Shown here piece by piece: positions 12,656 to 23,697 of a stretch of DNA of 64,000 bases (positions are counted from its first letter, which is position 1; the number at the start of each line of letters is the position of its first letter). The DNA comes from Siphonodentalium dalli (taxonomy: Eukaryota; Mollusca; Scaphopoda; Gadilida; Siphonodentaliidae): the NCBI GenBank assembly GCA_032622095.1, contig CP136063.1:149287379-149351378 (forward strand), given 5' to 3'. The notes below the pieces were generated by a model. That model was not told the origin of the DNA. It did not search any database and worked only from the letters and a program-made list of their open reading frames with translations. Both the position numbers and the translations under genes were made by a program.

Positions 12656-12864
12656 TAGTGCTAGGCGTTATTTAAGCATAAAAATACTGCGGTAATCTTA
12701 AAACCATACCGCGGTATACGGTATTACCAATTATTTCAAGTAATCTCTTAAAACCCCTGTTGATTAGTGTACGTTTGGTACACAAGTCAACTGTTTTTGG
12801 AGGAAATCGAATAGCTACACAGCTTACAATAAATAAGGAAACACATACACACACCCAATGCTCA

Positions 12865-13669
12865 GTTTTTTATTTTTTCAAAAACTCGACTTATGGTTTG
12901 ACGAGGGACTCAGGGACGGTTGGCTGGCGGGCGGACCTAAAGAATGCCTTATAACTTTGACATTTGTGAACGGATTCCAAAATTTTTTGGTATATGGCAG
13001 TTGCTCCCAATGACTATTTACTGCCTGTAGAAAATGGGTCACATCTGAACTTTTTTACAAGAGTTATCCATCTTAGATGGTTTTAGTTAAGTTTTTCACC
13101 GATAGCACGATAACTCACGCAAGTATTAACCAATTTCAACAATATTTGGTATATGAGACTCTTGCAACAATATCTCGTACGAGTTCGAAAACCAGGTTTG
13201 TCCGAATTTTTTTCCGGAGTTATGGGTCTTAGTTGGTCTATTTTTAGCAAATTTATCACCGTTAGCGCGATAACTCGATGAAATATTAACAGATTTCAAC
13301 AATCGATGGTTTTAGTTAAGTTTTTCACCGATAGCATGATAACTCACGCAAATATTAACCAATTTCAACAATATTTGGTATATGAGACTCTTGCAACAAT
13401 ATCTCGGACGAGTTCGAAAACCTGGTTTGTCCGAATTTTTTTTCCGGAGTTATGGGTCTTAGTTTGTCTATTTTAATCACAATTTTATCACCGTTAGTGT
13501 GATAACTCAATGAAATATTAACGAATTCAATTGATATTTGGTATATAGGTCCATTGCAATAATATACCACCGTCCAACTTTTTTTCCCGGAGTTGTGCAC
13601 CTTATTGGCAGAAGTTTGGTTCGACTGCCAAAAAATTCGACAAAAGCATCTTAGATGCGTACCCCTTGT
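12865..13669 (+). mobile_element. Tandem-module element, family E, copy 1
   Basis: Begins with a decayed hairpin (TTTTTTCAAAAACTCGAC) and a leader with TTATGGTTTGACGAGGGA and GCGGGCGGACC. The core has about three modules with CAATATTTGGTATATGAGAC, GAGTTCGAAAACC(A/T)GG and CGGAGTTATGGGTCTTAG (13217 and 13447). It ends with the palindrome GCATCTTAGATGC (13646-13658) and tail GTACCCCTTGT. Leader and end match copy 2 at 14483-16034. Confidence 0.65.
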
Positions 13670-13950
13670 ATAAAATTATAGATTAACAAACAGTGGCATT
13701 GTATCATTTGTTTGCATGCATCATGCATGGATTCACAACAAGGTATGCTGATCTCAAATGCAGGTGATAATTGTGAGTCATGGAAGCACCATTCAGCGGA
13801 TACATCCAAGAGCTTTGAAATAACCCCCGCTGACTCGCATAGAGCACATGCTGTTAAGTTGATGTTGGAATGTTCCGCCGGGTGTGAATATGTATAAAGT
13901 TTTTATTAAATGCCGGAAAATAAGGTATATTACTTTCAAAGTATTTAACT

Positions 13951-16086
13951 TACCGTACACACCCGCGGGTTAGCCCCACCCGCCGGTAAGCTCATTACCC
14001 ACTTTTGAAGCTTGCAAAAATCTAGGGTTGTCCCCGCTGGTAAGCCCATGTGCCGAAATTTACTCATGTGAACAGCCAGGAGGTCGCCAACATTGATGAG
14101 AAGTGCGATAAATTTTACTTCCTGTTTCGTTATGTTCGCCACGTGGTCCATGGGAGAAAACTATCTAATTATATCATTTTGTAATTTCGTATTGAAATGA
14201 ATTTAAAAATATATTTTTTGTTTTTGTTTTTGTTTTTTTTGTTTTTTCTAGGCTGTACCCACTTGTCCAACCAATGGACACCCATGTTAGTTAATAGGGT
14301 GTTTAAAGGGAAGCAAATGAAATAAAACATGCTTTTTTTGTTGTAATTCTACATGTACATCCTCGGCTAGCTCCCTGTTCGGCCATACTTACCATACTTA
14401 CTCTTATTCTGACGACGAAAATCTCTCCATGTCCATTTTTCCAAGGGTGATCCCCATGGCTAAGCCTATTCAGGACTTTTTAGTCGAGTTTTTCAAAAAA
14501 CTCGACTTATGGTTTGGCGAGGGACGGTTGGCGGGGCGGGCGGGCGGCGGGCGGGCGGACCTAAAGAATGCCTTATAACTTTGACATTTGTGAACGGATT
14601 CAAAAAAATTTGGTATGTCAGTTGCTCCCAATGACTATTTACTGCCTGTAGAAAATGGGCCACGTCCGAACTTTTTAACAAGAGTTATCCATCTTAGATG
14701 TTTTTTAGTTAAGTTTTTCACCGAAAGCGCGATAACTCACCGCAAATATTAACCAATTTCAACAATATTTGGTATATGAGACTCTTGCAACAATATCTCG
14801 ACGAGTTCGAAAACCAGGTTTGTCCAAATGTTTTTCGCGGTGTTATGGGTCTTAGTTTGTCTATTTTTAGCAATTTTATCACTGATAGCGCGATACCTCG
14901 ATGAAATATTAACTGAATTCAACAATATTTGGTATATGAGTCTCCTGCAACAATATCTCGGACGAGTTCGAAAACCAGGTTTGTCCAAATGTTTTTTCGC
15001 GGAGTTATGGGTCTTAGTTTGTCTATTTTTAGCAATTTTATCACCGATAGCGCGATAACTCGATGAAATATTAACAGATTTCAACAATATTTGGTGTATG
15101 AGTCTCCTGCGACAATATCTCGGACGAGTTCGAAAACCAGGTTTGTCCAAATGTTTTTCGCGGAGTTATGGGTCGTAGTTTGTCTATTTTTTAGCAATTT
15201 TATCACCGATAGCACGATAACTCGATTAAATATTAACTGATTACAACAATATTTGGTATATGAGTCTCCTGCAACAATATCTCAGGACGAGTTTGAAAAT
15301 CAGGTTTGTCCCAAATGTTTTTCGCGGAGTTATGGGTCTTAGTTTGTCTATTTTTTAGCAATTTTATCACTGATAGCGCGATAACTCGTTGAAATATTAA
15401 CTGAATTTAACAATATTTGGTATATGAGTCCTCCTGCAACAATATCTTGGACGAGTTCGAAAACCAGGTTTGTCCAAATGTTTTTTCGCGGAGTTATGGG
15501 TCTTAGTTTGTCTATTTTTAGCAATGTTATCACCGTTGGCGCGATAACTCAATGAAATATTAACGATCTCAACAATATTTGGTGTATGAGTGTTCTGCAA
15601 CAATATCTTGGACGAGTTGGAAAACCGGTTTGTCCAAATGTTTTTCACGGAGTTATGGGTCTTAGTTTGTCTATTTTTAGCAAAGTTATCACTGTTAGCG
15701 CGATAAACTCAATGATATATTAACCGATTTAAACAATATTTGGTATAAGAGTCTCTTGCAACAATATCTCGGACGAGTTCAAAAACCTGGTTTGTCCGAA
15801 TTTTTTTTCAGGAGTTATGGGTCTTAGTTTGTCTATTTTAATAACAATTTTATCACTGTTAGTGCGATAACTCAATGAAATATTAACAGATTCAATTGAT
15901 ATTTGGTATATAGGTCTATTGCAATAATATACCACCGTCCGACTTTTTTCCCCGAAGTTGTGCACCTTATTGGCAGAAGTTTTGTTGGACTGCCAAAAAA
16001 CTCGACAAAAGCATCTTAGATGCGTACCCCTTGTGAAACTATAATTTTCCTTGGGTACATGGGCTAACCGGCGGGTGTGTACGGTA
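13951..16086. mobile_element. TA-flanked inverted-repeat element interrupted by family E
   Basis: TACCGTACACACCCG at 13951 is mirrored by CGGGTGTGTACGGTA ending at 16086, with further inner similarity (GGTTAGCCCC / GGGCTAACC). TA at each extreme suggests a Tc1/mariner-type duplication. The family-E element 14483-16034 is nested near the right end; without it this element is about 580 bp. No transposase ORF is seen. Confidence 0.5.
14483..16034 (+). mobile_element. Tandem-module element, family E, copy 2 (seven GAGTTATGG-marked modules)
   Basis: The 5' terminus is a clean hairpin, GTCGAGTTTTT (14483-14493) and AAAAAACTCGAC (14495-14506), then the same leader as copy 1. GAGTTATGG-type words mark modules at 14840, 15002, 15163, 15327, 15491, 15650 and 15812: spacing 159-164 bp. 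The 3' end has a repeat of the hairpin arm (AAAAAACTCGAC), the palindrome GCATCTTAGATGC (16011-16023) and tail GTACCCCTTGT. Copy 1 has fewer modules, so the array changes length. Short minus-strand ORFs here are array by-products. Confidence 0.75.
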
Positions 16087-16561
16087 GACTGTTATTCACT
16101 TCCCCGGTTGAATTATTATAAATCATACATATAAATCGACACGTTTATGAACGTGATCAATCATTCATACTCGATAACCACCCCAGGAAATAATGAGCTG
16201 TCCCACGCATTCAGTCATTAAAAATAGCTCAGAATGATGCAATATAATATTAGGCTGGAATTTGTCCCCGGTAGCAAAGGAATGCATTTTTTGGCAAATG
16301 TCATCAGCAAAGAAGTGACATACATGTAAGTGAAGAATGAACAGTTTCTTTCAACTGAAAGATAACTATGGTGTAAAGAAACCAAGTAGTTTCTTTGTAT
16401 TCCGATAAAGGTAAACCACAATGTACCCTGTAACGGGTTGGTATGACCTGTAACCACGATAATACTGTCTTCAAGGTTTACCGATTATGGAAAATATTAT
16501 GGTAACGGTATTGAAAATCTTACCGATTATAATCGGTATACCGAAATACTGCCTAGCACTA

Positions 16562-17859
16562 GGGGAATACTCTATCTTGCAGGGTTACTTACTGTGCAAA
16601 GTCAGGTCAATATCCAACTTCCTGCTGATCTTTTATCCAAATATTTCAAAACATTTGATTAATAAACTTGGGTGTTTCGACAGCCTGTGTTGATAATAAA
16701 CGGTACCTGATAGTTATCGTTGTCTATGGTCTTTTGTTAAATACCCACACATACACCGTTGTATTTAGCTCCTATTCGATATTTGAAACATAACTAATTT
16801 CTGTGTGACAGTTTCCTATTTTCGTGTTAACAGTTAACAACTACAGTGAAATCCAGAAGTGAAATAAAATGGTCCAACGCAGGCCATTTTTTTGTTGCAG
16901 TGATGCCTGAGAATCAAATCCTTTTTATTTTTTTACTCAACTAACCATCTATTAAAACTATTGGTTAACCATTTGAACCCAGTAGTCCGAAAGCTCATTG
17001 CCAATATTTGTAACTGGTATAAACATCAAGATACTAACCAAGAACGACTTGAATAGCCGTCCTGCACTTAAGTGATGTTCAGGGTGTCTGTACCATGTGT
17101 ATGGAAGAGTCAACATCTATAGTTCGGGTTGGTATATTTGCGCATGGTATATAGAAATGAAAAAAACATACCATACAATGAACTTACAAGCAAATTGAGC
17201 AAGTATTGTATTGCGCTCTGATAGTAATTGTGTATCTTGTGTGTAGGTCTATGTGAAACGATTCCACAGCTTAAATTATCCTAGCATATTCTAGATTTGT
17301 GGACTAGTTTTGAAACGGTCACTTGGTGTGTGGGGTCAATATATTCACGCATGCACATAGCAATTAGATTACAAAATGTACATATTAGCGTACAAATTTA
17401 CCTATATTATAGGTATGAAGGTAGGCCTATATAATTTATGGAAGAGCGGGGTAAAGCCAAACGCGAGGCCGGTGGGTTGGGTTATAAATGATCCCATTTC
17501 GGAATGAGTCTGCTTATTTGATTCCATGTAATCACATCATATTTGTTAAATATAGGACCTAAATACTGTAGGTTTTATAACACCAAACCTCTCAAATGTG
17601 TCTAAAAGAGGATAGAATATGCCTCGGAGACCATGGTCAATCCCAGTTACGTGTTTGCTTAGCAACCCTTGCTACACGTTTTACAGGGTGCCAGTTCTGG
17701 CCAAATGTGTGACATGCTTTACCAGTACCGGTATAGTATTTGTCGCTTTTATTTCATGACATAGTGCAATTAACTAAAGGGAAATAACAATGTTTCACCT
17801 CTATTTGCATGTTGACCATGTGAAGTTTCGAATACATGCCGCCTTTAGAACGTTACTCT
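16562..17859 (+). other. Intron sequence without recognised features
   Basis: AT-rich DNA with no coding pattern, inverted repeat or match to other repeats noticed, apart from decayed GGTATA words near its start. Confidence 0.4.
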
Positions 17860-17988
17860 CAGGTGCCTAATAATTGTGATGGCCTAATTATAGTGATGGA
17901 TGGGGATTTAGGCTGAAATTAATAATAGTGATCATTGGTAATTTTCTCCAAAATTAATAAACTTGTTGACACTATAATTAGGCACCTG
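17860..17988. mobile_element. Short MITE with CAGGTGCCTAAT termini
   Basis: CAGGTGCCTAATAATTGTG at the left end pairs with CACTATAATTAGGCACCTG at the right end (19 bp, two mismatches). The interior is AT-rich and non-coding. No clear target duplication. Confidence 0.55.
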
Positions 17989-18339
17989 ACAGTACCAACA
18001 CCAAACATCTAATGTGTATCGAAAATGTGGTATAAAACGCCTGGAAGCCCAGGGACACGGCTGTCAATTGCTTTGGGAAGCCAGGGTTTAAAGGGTTAAA
18101 TCCATTTTTTATTATACATCTAAATAGTGGGCTCTTTTATATCACTCACTTACAGCTATATTTTAATGTCGACCACATTTCCATCCATATTCATATTCCA
18201 TTGCTCTTTCAATTTGTATGCATGTTTTTTGCATAAAATTGAAAATTGAAAATGGGTTAAGCATACGAAAAAGATTAAGCAAATTTTGTTTGCTTTACCG
18301 TTTTTTTTCCAGTTAAGCAAATTAAAAAAAATTAAAGGC

Positions 18340-18730
18340 CAGCAGAGGGTGAATTTTGTGATGCTACCCTGCACAGTGGGCTAGCATCACTAAATTCACC
18401 CTCTGGAGACCTCATTCCACTTGGGCCTCATCTTCTGGGAAGTATTTATAGTCTGAAATTAACATTGTGTTTTGTGACTTTTTCACCTTCTGTTCTGTTT
18501 CTATATGCCCTAATTTGCAGAAGATAAAATACTAGTACATAATCAAGGTGACTAGTGAACATCGCCAGCTTCAACTGGGGAACTTCAGTCTGATCCTAGG
18601 TCTCTCATAGCAGTTGAGGCCTCAGCAGAATGAGGTTCCCAGAGGGAGAATTTGGTTATGCTAGCCCACTGTGCGAGTTAATGTCACTAAATTCACACTC
18701 TGGGGACCTCATTCAGTAAATGACAGACTA
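18340..18730. repeat. Hairpin repeat R1, two intron copies
   Basis: 18340-18418 carries a right-half R1 arm (CACTAAATTCACCCTCTGGA(G)ACCTCATTC). 18540-18717 carries AACTTCAACTGGGGAACTTC-type sequence plus inverted arms AGAATGAGGTTCCCAGAGGG / CTCTGGGGACCTCATTC, as at 3485-3594. Confidence 0.5.
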
Positions 18731-18888
18731 TTTCAAGGCTTGCTGAGCACCCGTACATGTATATAAATAAATCTGGGGAGTAATTTATTGTAATAAGAAA
18801 AATAACTCATGGACTCTGTTGAAACAACCAAAATCTGCAAAACTCCATGTACCATAGAATAAATGAATTGTTCGGAAATTACTATTTG

Positions 18889-19808
18889 TTCCCCAAAAAA
18901 AATTTTCGGGGGACTATTAAATAGCCGGTGTCCGTCCGTCGTTCCGTCCGTCCGTCCTTCCCGAATTTGTAAGAGTCATAACTTGAACAAGTGTCAACGG
19001 ATTTCAAAGATTTGTGGTATATGAGTTCACCTGACCATTAACCTAGAACGAGTTCGCAAACCAGATCCGGCCAGTTATTTTTACCAGAGTTATTGGACTT
19101 TAAAAAGTTTATTCTTGTTGTCAAATTTACCAAATATCAAATATACGACGTCACAGGGCTCATTTCCACAAATCTCAACGGATTTCAAATATATTTGGTA
19201 TATGACTTTACCTGACCATTACCTATAATGAGTTTGCAAGCCAGGTCTGGCCGGATATTTTAACCGGAGTTATGGACTTCGTTTATTATTTTTGTCGAAT
19301 TTACCAAATAGACGTCACAGGGCTCATTTCCACAAATGTCAACGGATTTCAAAGATTTTTGGTATATGAGTTCACATGACCAGTATCTAGAACGAGTTCG
19401 CAAACCAGGTCCGGCCGAATATTTTCAGCAGAGTGATTGGACTTTGTTTATTTTTTTTGTGTGCAAATGGACGACGTCACAGGGCTCATTTCCACAAATG
19501 TCAACGGATTTCAAAGATTTTTGGTATATGAGTTCACATGACCAGTATCTAGAACGAGTTCGCAAACCAGGTCCGGCCTGATATTATCAGCAGAGTTATT
19601 GGACTTGGACAACGTCACATGGCTAATTTCCACAAATGTCAGTCCTAAAATGAGTTCGCAAGCCAGGCTTTTTGACAAAATCCCACCTCTTGTTGAGAAT
19701 GTACTTCCCCAACTGCACATTTCGGCGGAGAATGCAAACATTATTGAGAATGCACTTCCCCGACTGCACATTTCAGCTGGGGATACCGCCGTCTGCGACT
19801 GCTTGTTC
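18889..19808 (+). mobile_element. Tandem-module element, family B
   Basis: The 5' hairpin CCCCAAAAAAAATTTTCGGGGG (arms 18891-18912) leads into GACTATTAAATAGCC and several CCGTCCGTC repeats (18930-18957). Modules are marked by TCAACGGATTTCAAA at about 18993, 19174, 19339 and 19501 (162-181 bp), with GAACGAGTTCGCAAACCAGG and GAGTTATTGGACTT in each. The end carries two copies of GA(G)AATG(T/C)ACTTCCCC.ACTGCACATTT, the segment CTGGGGATACC, the palindrome GCCGTCTGCGACTGC (19788-19802) and a short tail. It stops about 68 nt before the next exon. Confidence 0.65.
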
Positions 19809-19876
19809 ATTCATATTACTATCTTCATCGTTAAATTCGGAATATACTCATGCTGTACGCACATCATTGATTTTAG

Positions 19877-19999
19877 ACATAGAAGTTCCAGAGAAGCTCC
19901 CAAGAGGCAGACCACCAAAACACAGTATACCAGCTGAAGTCAAGGAAGACACTGATAACTCTAAAAGATCAACACGGCAAGCTACTAGTAAAATTAAAG
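19877..19999 (+). CDS. AT-hook coding exon of the same gene
   Basis: Acceptor TTGATTTTAG ends at 19876 and donor AAAG|GTAATA begins at 20000. With the single T left from the upstream exon, the first codon becomes TAC and the frame continues IEVPEKLPRGRPPKHSIP, containing a core AT-hook (RGRPPK, preceded by LP), which binds the minor groove of AT-rich DNA. A second basic motif, KRSTRQATSKIK, follows. Both borders are phase 1, matching the neighbouring exons. The acceptor lies only about 70 bp past the family-B element, so the branch point must be in that short interval or in the element itself. Skipped micro-exons in the long intron cannot be excluded. Confidence 0.8.
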
Positions 20000-20559
20000 G
20001 TAATATGTTTATATGTATATCTCATTATTAATTCATATGCATTGTATGCATATTGTGCAAATAAGGAATTCATCTTTATATTCACACACCGCATATGTAC
20101 TTGTATTTTGGATTTCATCAATGTTAAGATGAAGCATTTACAATCTACTTTAGCCTAGATGTTGACTGTCTGTTTACATTACAAAACAAAACTGCAGGCG
20201 AGGAAGCATGTCATTGCAAAAATGGGAATGCGAACCAAAATAATTTTTGTTTACCTCTTGGAGAAATGTCCAGAAACTGGAGTCTGCGGATCCGTGAGTG
20301 GCTATACACAGTCAACAAGAACTACATTCAGTAGGTCATTGACTTTTGTCACCTCTATTGTCAATTGTCTCAGAATAGTTGTGCATTTTATTTGAATTAA
20401 TGTGAAAATGCAAGATGAAACATATTGTTTCAAGTGGAAATAACCAAGTCGCTACTTTGAACAGCAACTACTGTAACTTCATTCTTCCAACTAATGTGTC
20501 AATAAAATTGAACTCTTTAATATAGATCTACATATAACTTTCAAAGAAATGTTACGATT
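20000..20559 (+). other. Intron sequence
   Basis: Follows the GTAATA donor. A 78-codon ORF at 20159-20395 shows no recognisable domain and I do not treat it as a gene. No repeat recognised. Confidence 0.4.
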
Positions 20560-20725
20560 TTGAGCCGGGTAATCGCTGTGTATGTGCACTTATTTTGCGT
20601 CTTGGCAGTTATTTTTCGCATATCAATATCTCTCACCCACAGCACTACCAGGCACCATCAAACGCGAATTATGTCAACATTATTCTGGAATTGGGCAATT
20701 GTGATACACATAATTTGTAAATGTT
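20560..20725 (+). repeat. Dispersed repeat, partner of 6785-6960
   Basis: Plus-strand copy of the segment at 6785-6960. Shared words are TATTTTGC, TATCTCTC, CACCCACAGC and GGAATTGGGCA. Confidence 0.5.
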
Positions 20726-21019
20726 TGAGTGTACATGATACATATTCCTTGATCAAAGGATCTCTATATCGCAGCTTTGTCTAAATATTCAAAACCTGTG
20801 TGTGATAGACTTGAACATAATTATGTTCATTAAAATCTTCGCGGGGCGAAAAATTACTTACGCCAGTCAAAAGTGGCATGAGTAGTATGCGAGCGATGAA
20901 AAAGCTCACAAAAGATTTCCAGGCCTGATCTTAGGATCTACAATCTTTGAAAATATAATTGTCCAAAGGGCTGCTGTTGTATATGGGATACGGATTAGCC
21001 AAAGGTTGAACTGAACAGG

Positions 21020-21190
21020 AGCAGCCCAGGTGCACTTCTTAAACCTTAAATGGGGGCTGTGCTGGTGCAGCATAAAAGATCATGTGCCAGTGCATTATCT
21101 TATGTTTCTACAGTGCCTCCGAAGAAAATTATGTGTCTAGTAGAAACATAATTTTCTTTGGTGGTACTGTAGAAAAAGAAAAGAGGCCAA
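21020..21190. mobile_element. Partial MITE copy with strong internal hairpin
   Basis: The left part (GGGGGCTGTGCTGGTGCAGC ... GTGCCAGTGCATTATCTTAT) matches the CCCTTYCATG family at 37747 and 39143. Inside, TTTCTACAGTGCCTCCGAAG and its continuation to 21134 pair with 21147-21174, giving arms of about 28 bp and a 12-nt loop. The right end of the MITE is lost. Confidence 0.45.
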
Positions 21191-22063
21191 ATTTGCAGAT
21201 TTAATACTCTCGTCTCAATTTAATTAAATAAAAAAACTGAGTGTATATGTCAGTGTGATAGAATTACTGATGTGGCAACCCATTACCGGGAGTGGGGGAT
21301 GGATTTGGTGGGGAGTTTAAAGGGGGTTGGGATTTTGACCCCCAACTTGGTCAACATTTGGAAGTTTCATGCCTGATACAACATTAGTTGGAAATTAAAC
21401 ACCAAAAATAGTTAGAAATTGTTCTCATAGTTTGATTTTCCAATCAGTATTCAGTAAAAAAAATTGTTTTTAGACCAACAGTTGTATAAATTTTCCTTCT
21501 TTTCACATTTGCTAAATTACTATATTTACATGTAGGTGGGATGTTAGGTTGGAAATTTCCAACAGTTGGTGAGCTTGAAGTACCAGTTGTAAAATTCCAA
21601 CCTAATGGGGATGTGCAAAAGGAATTTCACTAACATAAGACTGCTGTCTAGTCATCTGGTTTGGGGAGGGATATATAGGGTATGGTGGGAGTTTGGTCAG
21701 AGGTATAGTGTTGGAAATTTCAAGCTGGACACGCCTGCTCGATGCTGCAGCCCTCTTAATTCAGATTGTTTGGCTTTGGCAACCCTTTGCGGGCTGTAAC
21801 GGAGGCCCTCTAGCTGCTTACAACTACTTGTGTTGAAGTGCTTTTGACAAGTACTGTAAATGGTCTTCAGTCTCAGTCTTTACAGTCAGGTGAGCTACTC
21901 AAATGACTGTTTTGTGTGTTAACATTCACAAATTGAAATCTGTCCTCTTGTCAGCAGAATTGTCCTAATTTGAATACAAATCTTGGCACCTTTAGAAATA
22001 ATTTTCTGGTTGTGTTATAATAGATATTAATTATTATAAATTCTATTATTCATTTATTTACAG
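21191..22063 (+). other. Intron with GTTGGAAATTTCCAAC motifs, ending in a splice acceptor
   Basis: 21340-21730 holds several TTGGAAATTTCCAA-type palindromic words and the phrase CATGCCTGATACAACATTAG, also found near 45720. A half copy of the 4710-4825 MITE is at 21743-21785. It ends with acceptor TTCATTTATTTACAG-like sequence at 22049-22063. Confidence 0.45.
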
Positions 22064-22128
22064 AACCATCTATTCCTATTGAATCTACTCAAGGTAAAAG
22101 AAGACGCTCTTCTCGTGATCATCGATGA
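22064..22128 (+). CDS. Terminal coding exon, basic C-terminus
   Basis: Acceptor TTTATTTACAG ends at 22063. Joined to the single G of the previous exon, the first codon is GAA, and the frame reads EPSIPIESTQGKRRRSSRDH plus a final R before TGA at 22126-22128. The phase-1 joint matches the upstream donor exactly. KRRRSSR repeats the RRSxR pattern of the earlier exons and could serve as nuclear localisation or DNA contact. The exon is short, as terminal exons can be, and followed by AT-rich sequence. Gene identity unknown. Confidence 0.78.
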
Positions 22129-22360
22129 TATGAAGAAATACTTTGTTGAATTTATTTGTATCTCCTCGTCATGAAAATTGTGCTCATTCCACTTAATTTC
22201 TTTTTGTCCTTATACCATGAATTTTGCTAAATGCTTTAAAGGGGGACTGTACATAAGCATCCACTTTTTGAGGAATCTGAATTTGAAGTACTAGAAAGAA
22301 CTTATCAATATGTCAATTCTTAGGTCAATGGAAATTGGTTTTGATTTGATTTTGAATAAA
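22129..22360 (+). other. Probable 3' UTR with polyadenylation signal
   Basis: No AATAAA occurs before 22350. The first is at 22355-22360 (GAATAAAAAAAA), with another near 22419. If either is used, the transcript includes the left end of the inverted-repeat element that starts at 22236. Confidence 0.45.
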
Positions 22361-23178
22361 AAAAAATTTATAGACTGCTATCTGAAAATTTTCATTCTGT
22401 ACACGTATGAATATTTAAAATAAAAGGACATCCCTCACTGTCTTAATAGTGAGGTACGATCATCAGTGAAATGGTTTCTCAAATATAATATATTAAAGGT
22501 ACACAATCCGATTTGATTGTCCCTAGGTCATCAGATTCCAACAACTATATATTTTTTTAAATGCCACTTCATTTATTAGAATCGATTAATTGCAACAAAA
22601 TAATGCTGACCACTGTCAACTATAGTATAAAATTGCCCAAAAAGTCTTATTTAACAACATTTTGTTCAACACAATTTGGATTCGAGACATGTCGGTCAGC
22701 ATTTTGTCGAATATTTGCCAGGCCGTCAAATATTTGAGGTGCTGAAAAATAACAAATTTCAAAACTTGAAATCTGGTCACTCTGGGCTTTGATGGGTGGA
22801 TTCCTTGACTCAAATCTAATATTTTTTACCCCCGAAAACAAAGAAATAGTAATTTAGGGGCGTTTAATCGGATTATGGATCTTGTAACATTTTATGTCAA
22901 TTTGTCCAAACATTTATTCATTTGGAACTTTTGTCTATGCGTGTATTGAGTTTGATGCTTTTACATGGGTGCATCACATTTATAAATGAAAGCTTTCCAA
23001 GGGATATAACCTGGAGTCTTTTATTATTTTATAGTATTATATTTTGTTCTTATATTTCTCAATTCAGCAGTATATAGAATAAATTCTCGGCGCAAATTAA
23101 TTCGTTTTTAATTAGTTTCTGTTGAATATAGTAGAAGGCATTCCATAAATGGTTGAATTTATATTCAGTCCCCCTTAT
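22236..23178. mobile_element. TTAA-type element with AGGGGGACTG terminus, carrying a nested MITE
   Basis: TTAA at 22236-22239 precedes AGGGGGACTGTACATAA; the right end TTATATTCAGTCCCCCTTAT (23159-23178) is its imperfect inverse, with TTAT in place of TTAA. The first ten bases resemble the AGGGGTACTG ends at 55634-56224. A second TTAA MITE (22493-22887) lies inside. Non-coding. Confidence 0.45.
22493..22887. mobile_element. TTAA MITE family i (AGGTACTCAATCCGAT), decayed copy
   Basis: TTAA at 22493-22496 is followed by AGGTACACAATCCGAT, and the interior word TCATCAGATTCCAACAAC is shared with 44030-44050. The right end (AATCGGATTATGGATCTTG) is mutated. Intact relatives are at 37100, 43998 and 52836. 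Confidence 0.6.
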
Positions 23179-23219
23179 TTATTCTGTCCTTACTAAAAGA
23201 ACGCAAAAGTGAGAATTAC

Positions 23220-23459
23220 TTAACCCTTTCTTTACTTAATGAAATCTCCAATTAAGATATAAAAGTATTCACTGGAATGGTCTTGTTCATCTGGAGGGAT
23301 GTTCAGAAAATATAAGCAGACAAAAGATAATACAAATGCAAATTACTTCATATTCAATGGTGAAAAATGTTTAGATAATACGTTCAACAAATTGCCTGGG
23401 ACCGAATTTATTATCTTAACATTTCCTAAGGGAAGAGTATTTAGTAAAGAAAGGGTTAG
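23220..23459. mobile_element. TTAA MITE family ii (CCCTTTCTTTAC)
   Basis: TTAACCCTTTCTTTACT at the left pairs with AGTAAAGAAAGGGTTA at the right. Diagnostic interior: AAAAGTATTCACTGGAATGG, then GTTCATCTGGAGGG(A)TGTTCAG and AAGCAGACAAAAGATAATAC. Terminal TTAACCCTTT and TTAA flanks resemble piggyBac-type MITEs. A 62-codon ORF inside is not considered a gene. Confidence 0.7.
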
Positions 23460-23697
23460 CGATTGGTCATTGATCATCAAGAACTAAAATTTGAATCTAT
23501 ATTATTCTGATATGGCAACTGTTTAGGTTTATAATGAAAAAGTGCTATTAGTTGACAATTGATTTGACTCAGGATTTTACTGTACAGTTGTTAAATGACC
23601 AGTTAGAAAGACATAAAACGGGGCAAAATTATTATTATTCATCATTGGAAAGCTTAATCCAAGTCCTCTTCATATTACCATGTCTCTAGCAGCATTC

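Larger units (their letters stand above)
12656..16561. mobile_element. Candidate outer inverted-repeat element enclosing nested elements
   Basis: TAGTGCTAGGC at 12656-12666 is mirrored by GCCTAGCACTA at 16551-16561. Both are followed inward by ATACTG and by GGTAT/TACCG-rich sequence, so the terminal repeat may extend past 60 bp in degenerate form. The interval encloses two family-E elements and a TA-flanked element. No target duplication was seen, so this may be two independent repeats. Confidence 0.3.

Noticed and set aside
14749-15150. 133-codon minus-strand ORF with repeated FRTRPRYC units
   Set aside because: Translation of the 162-bp family-E modules; matching frames on the other strand show it is a repeat by-product.
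17630-17670. GTTTGCTTAGCAAC, similar to an RFX-type binding site
   Set aside because: A single short match in intronic DNA is expected by chance and has no supporting context.
19599-20031. ORFs of 112 and 119 codons overlapping the AT-hook exon
   Set aside because: Only 19877-19999 is supported as coding. The upstream part is the end of a family-B element and the downstream part is past the splice donor.
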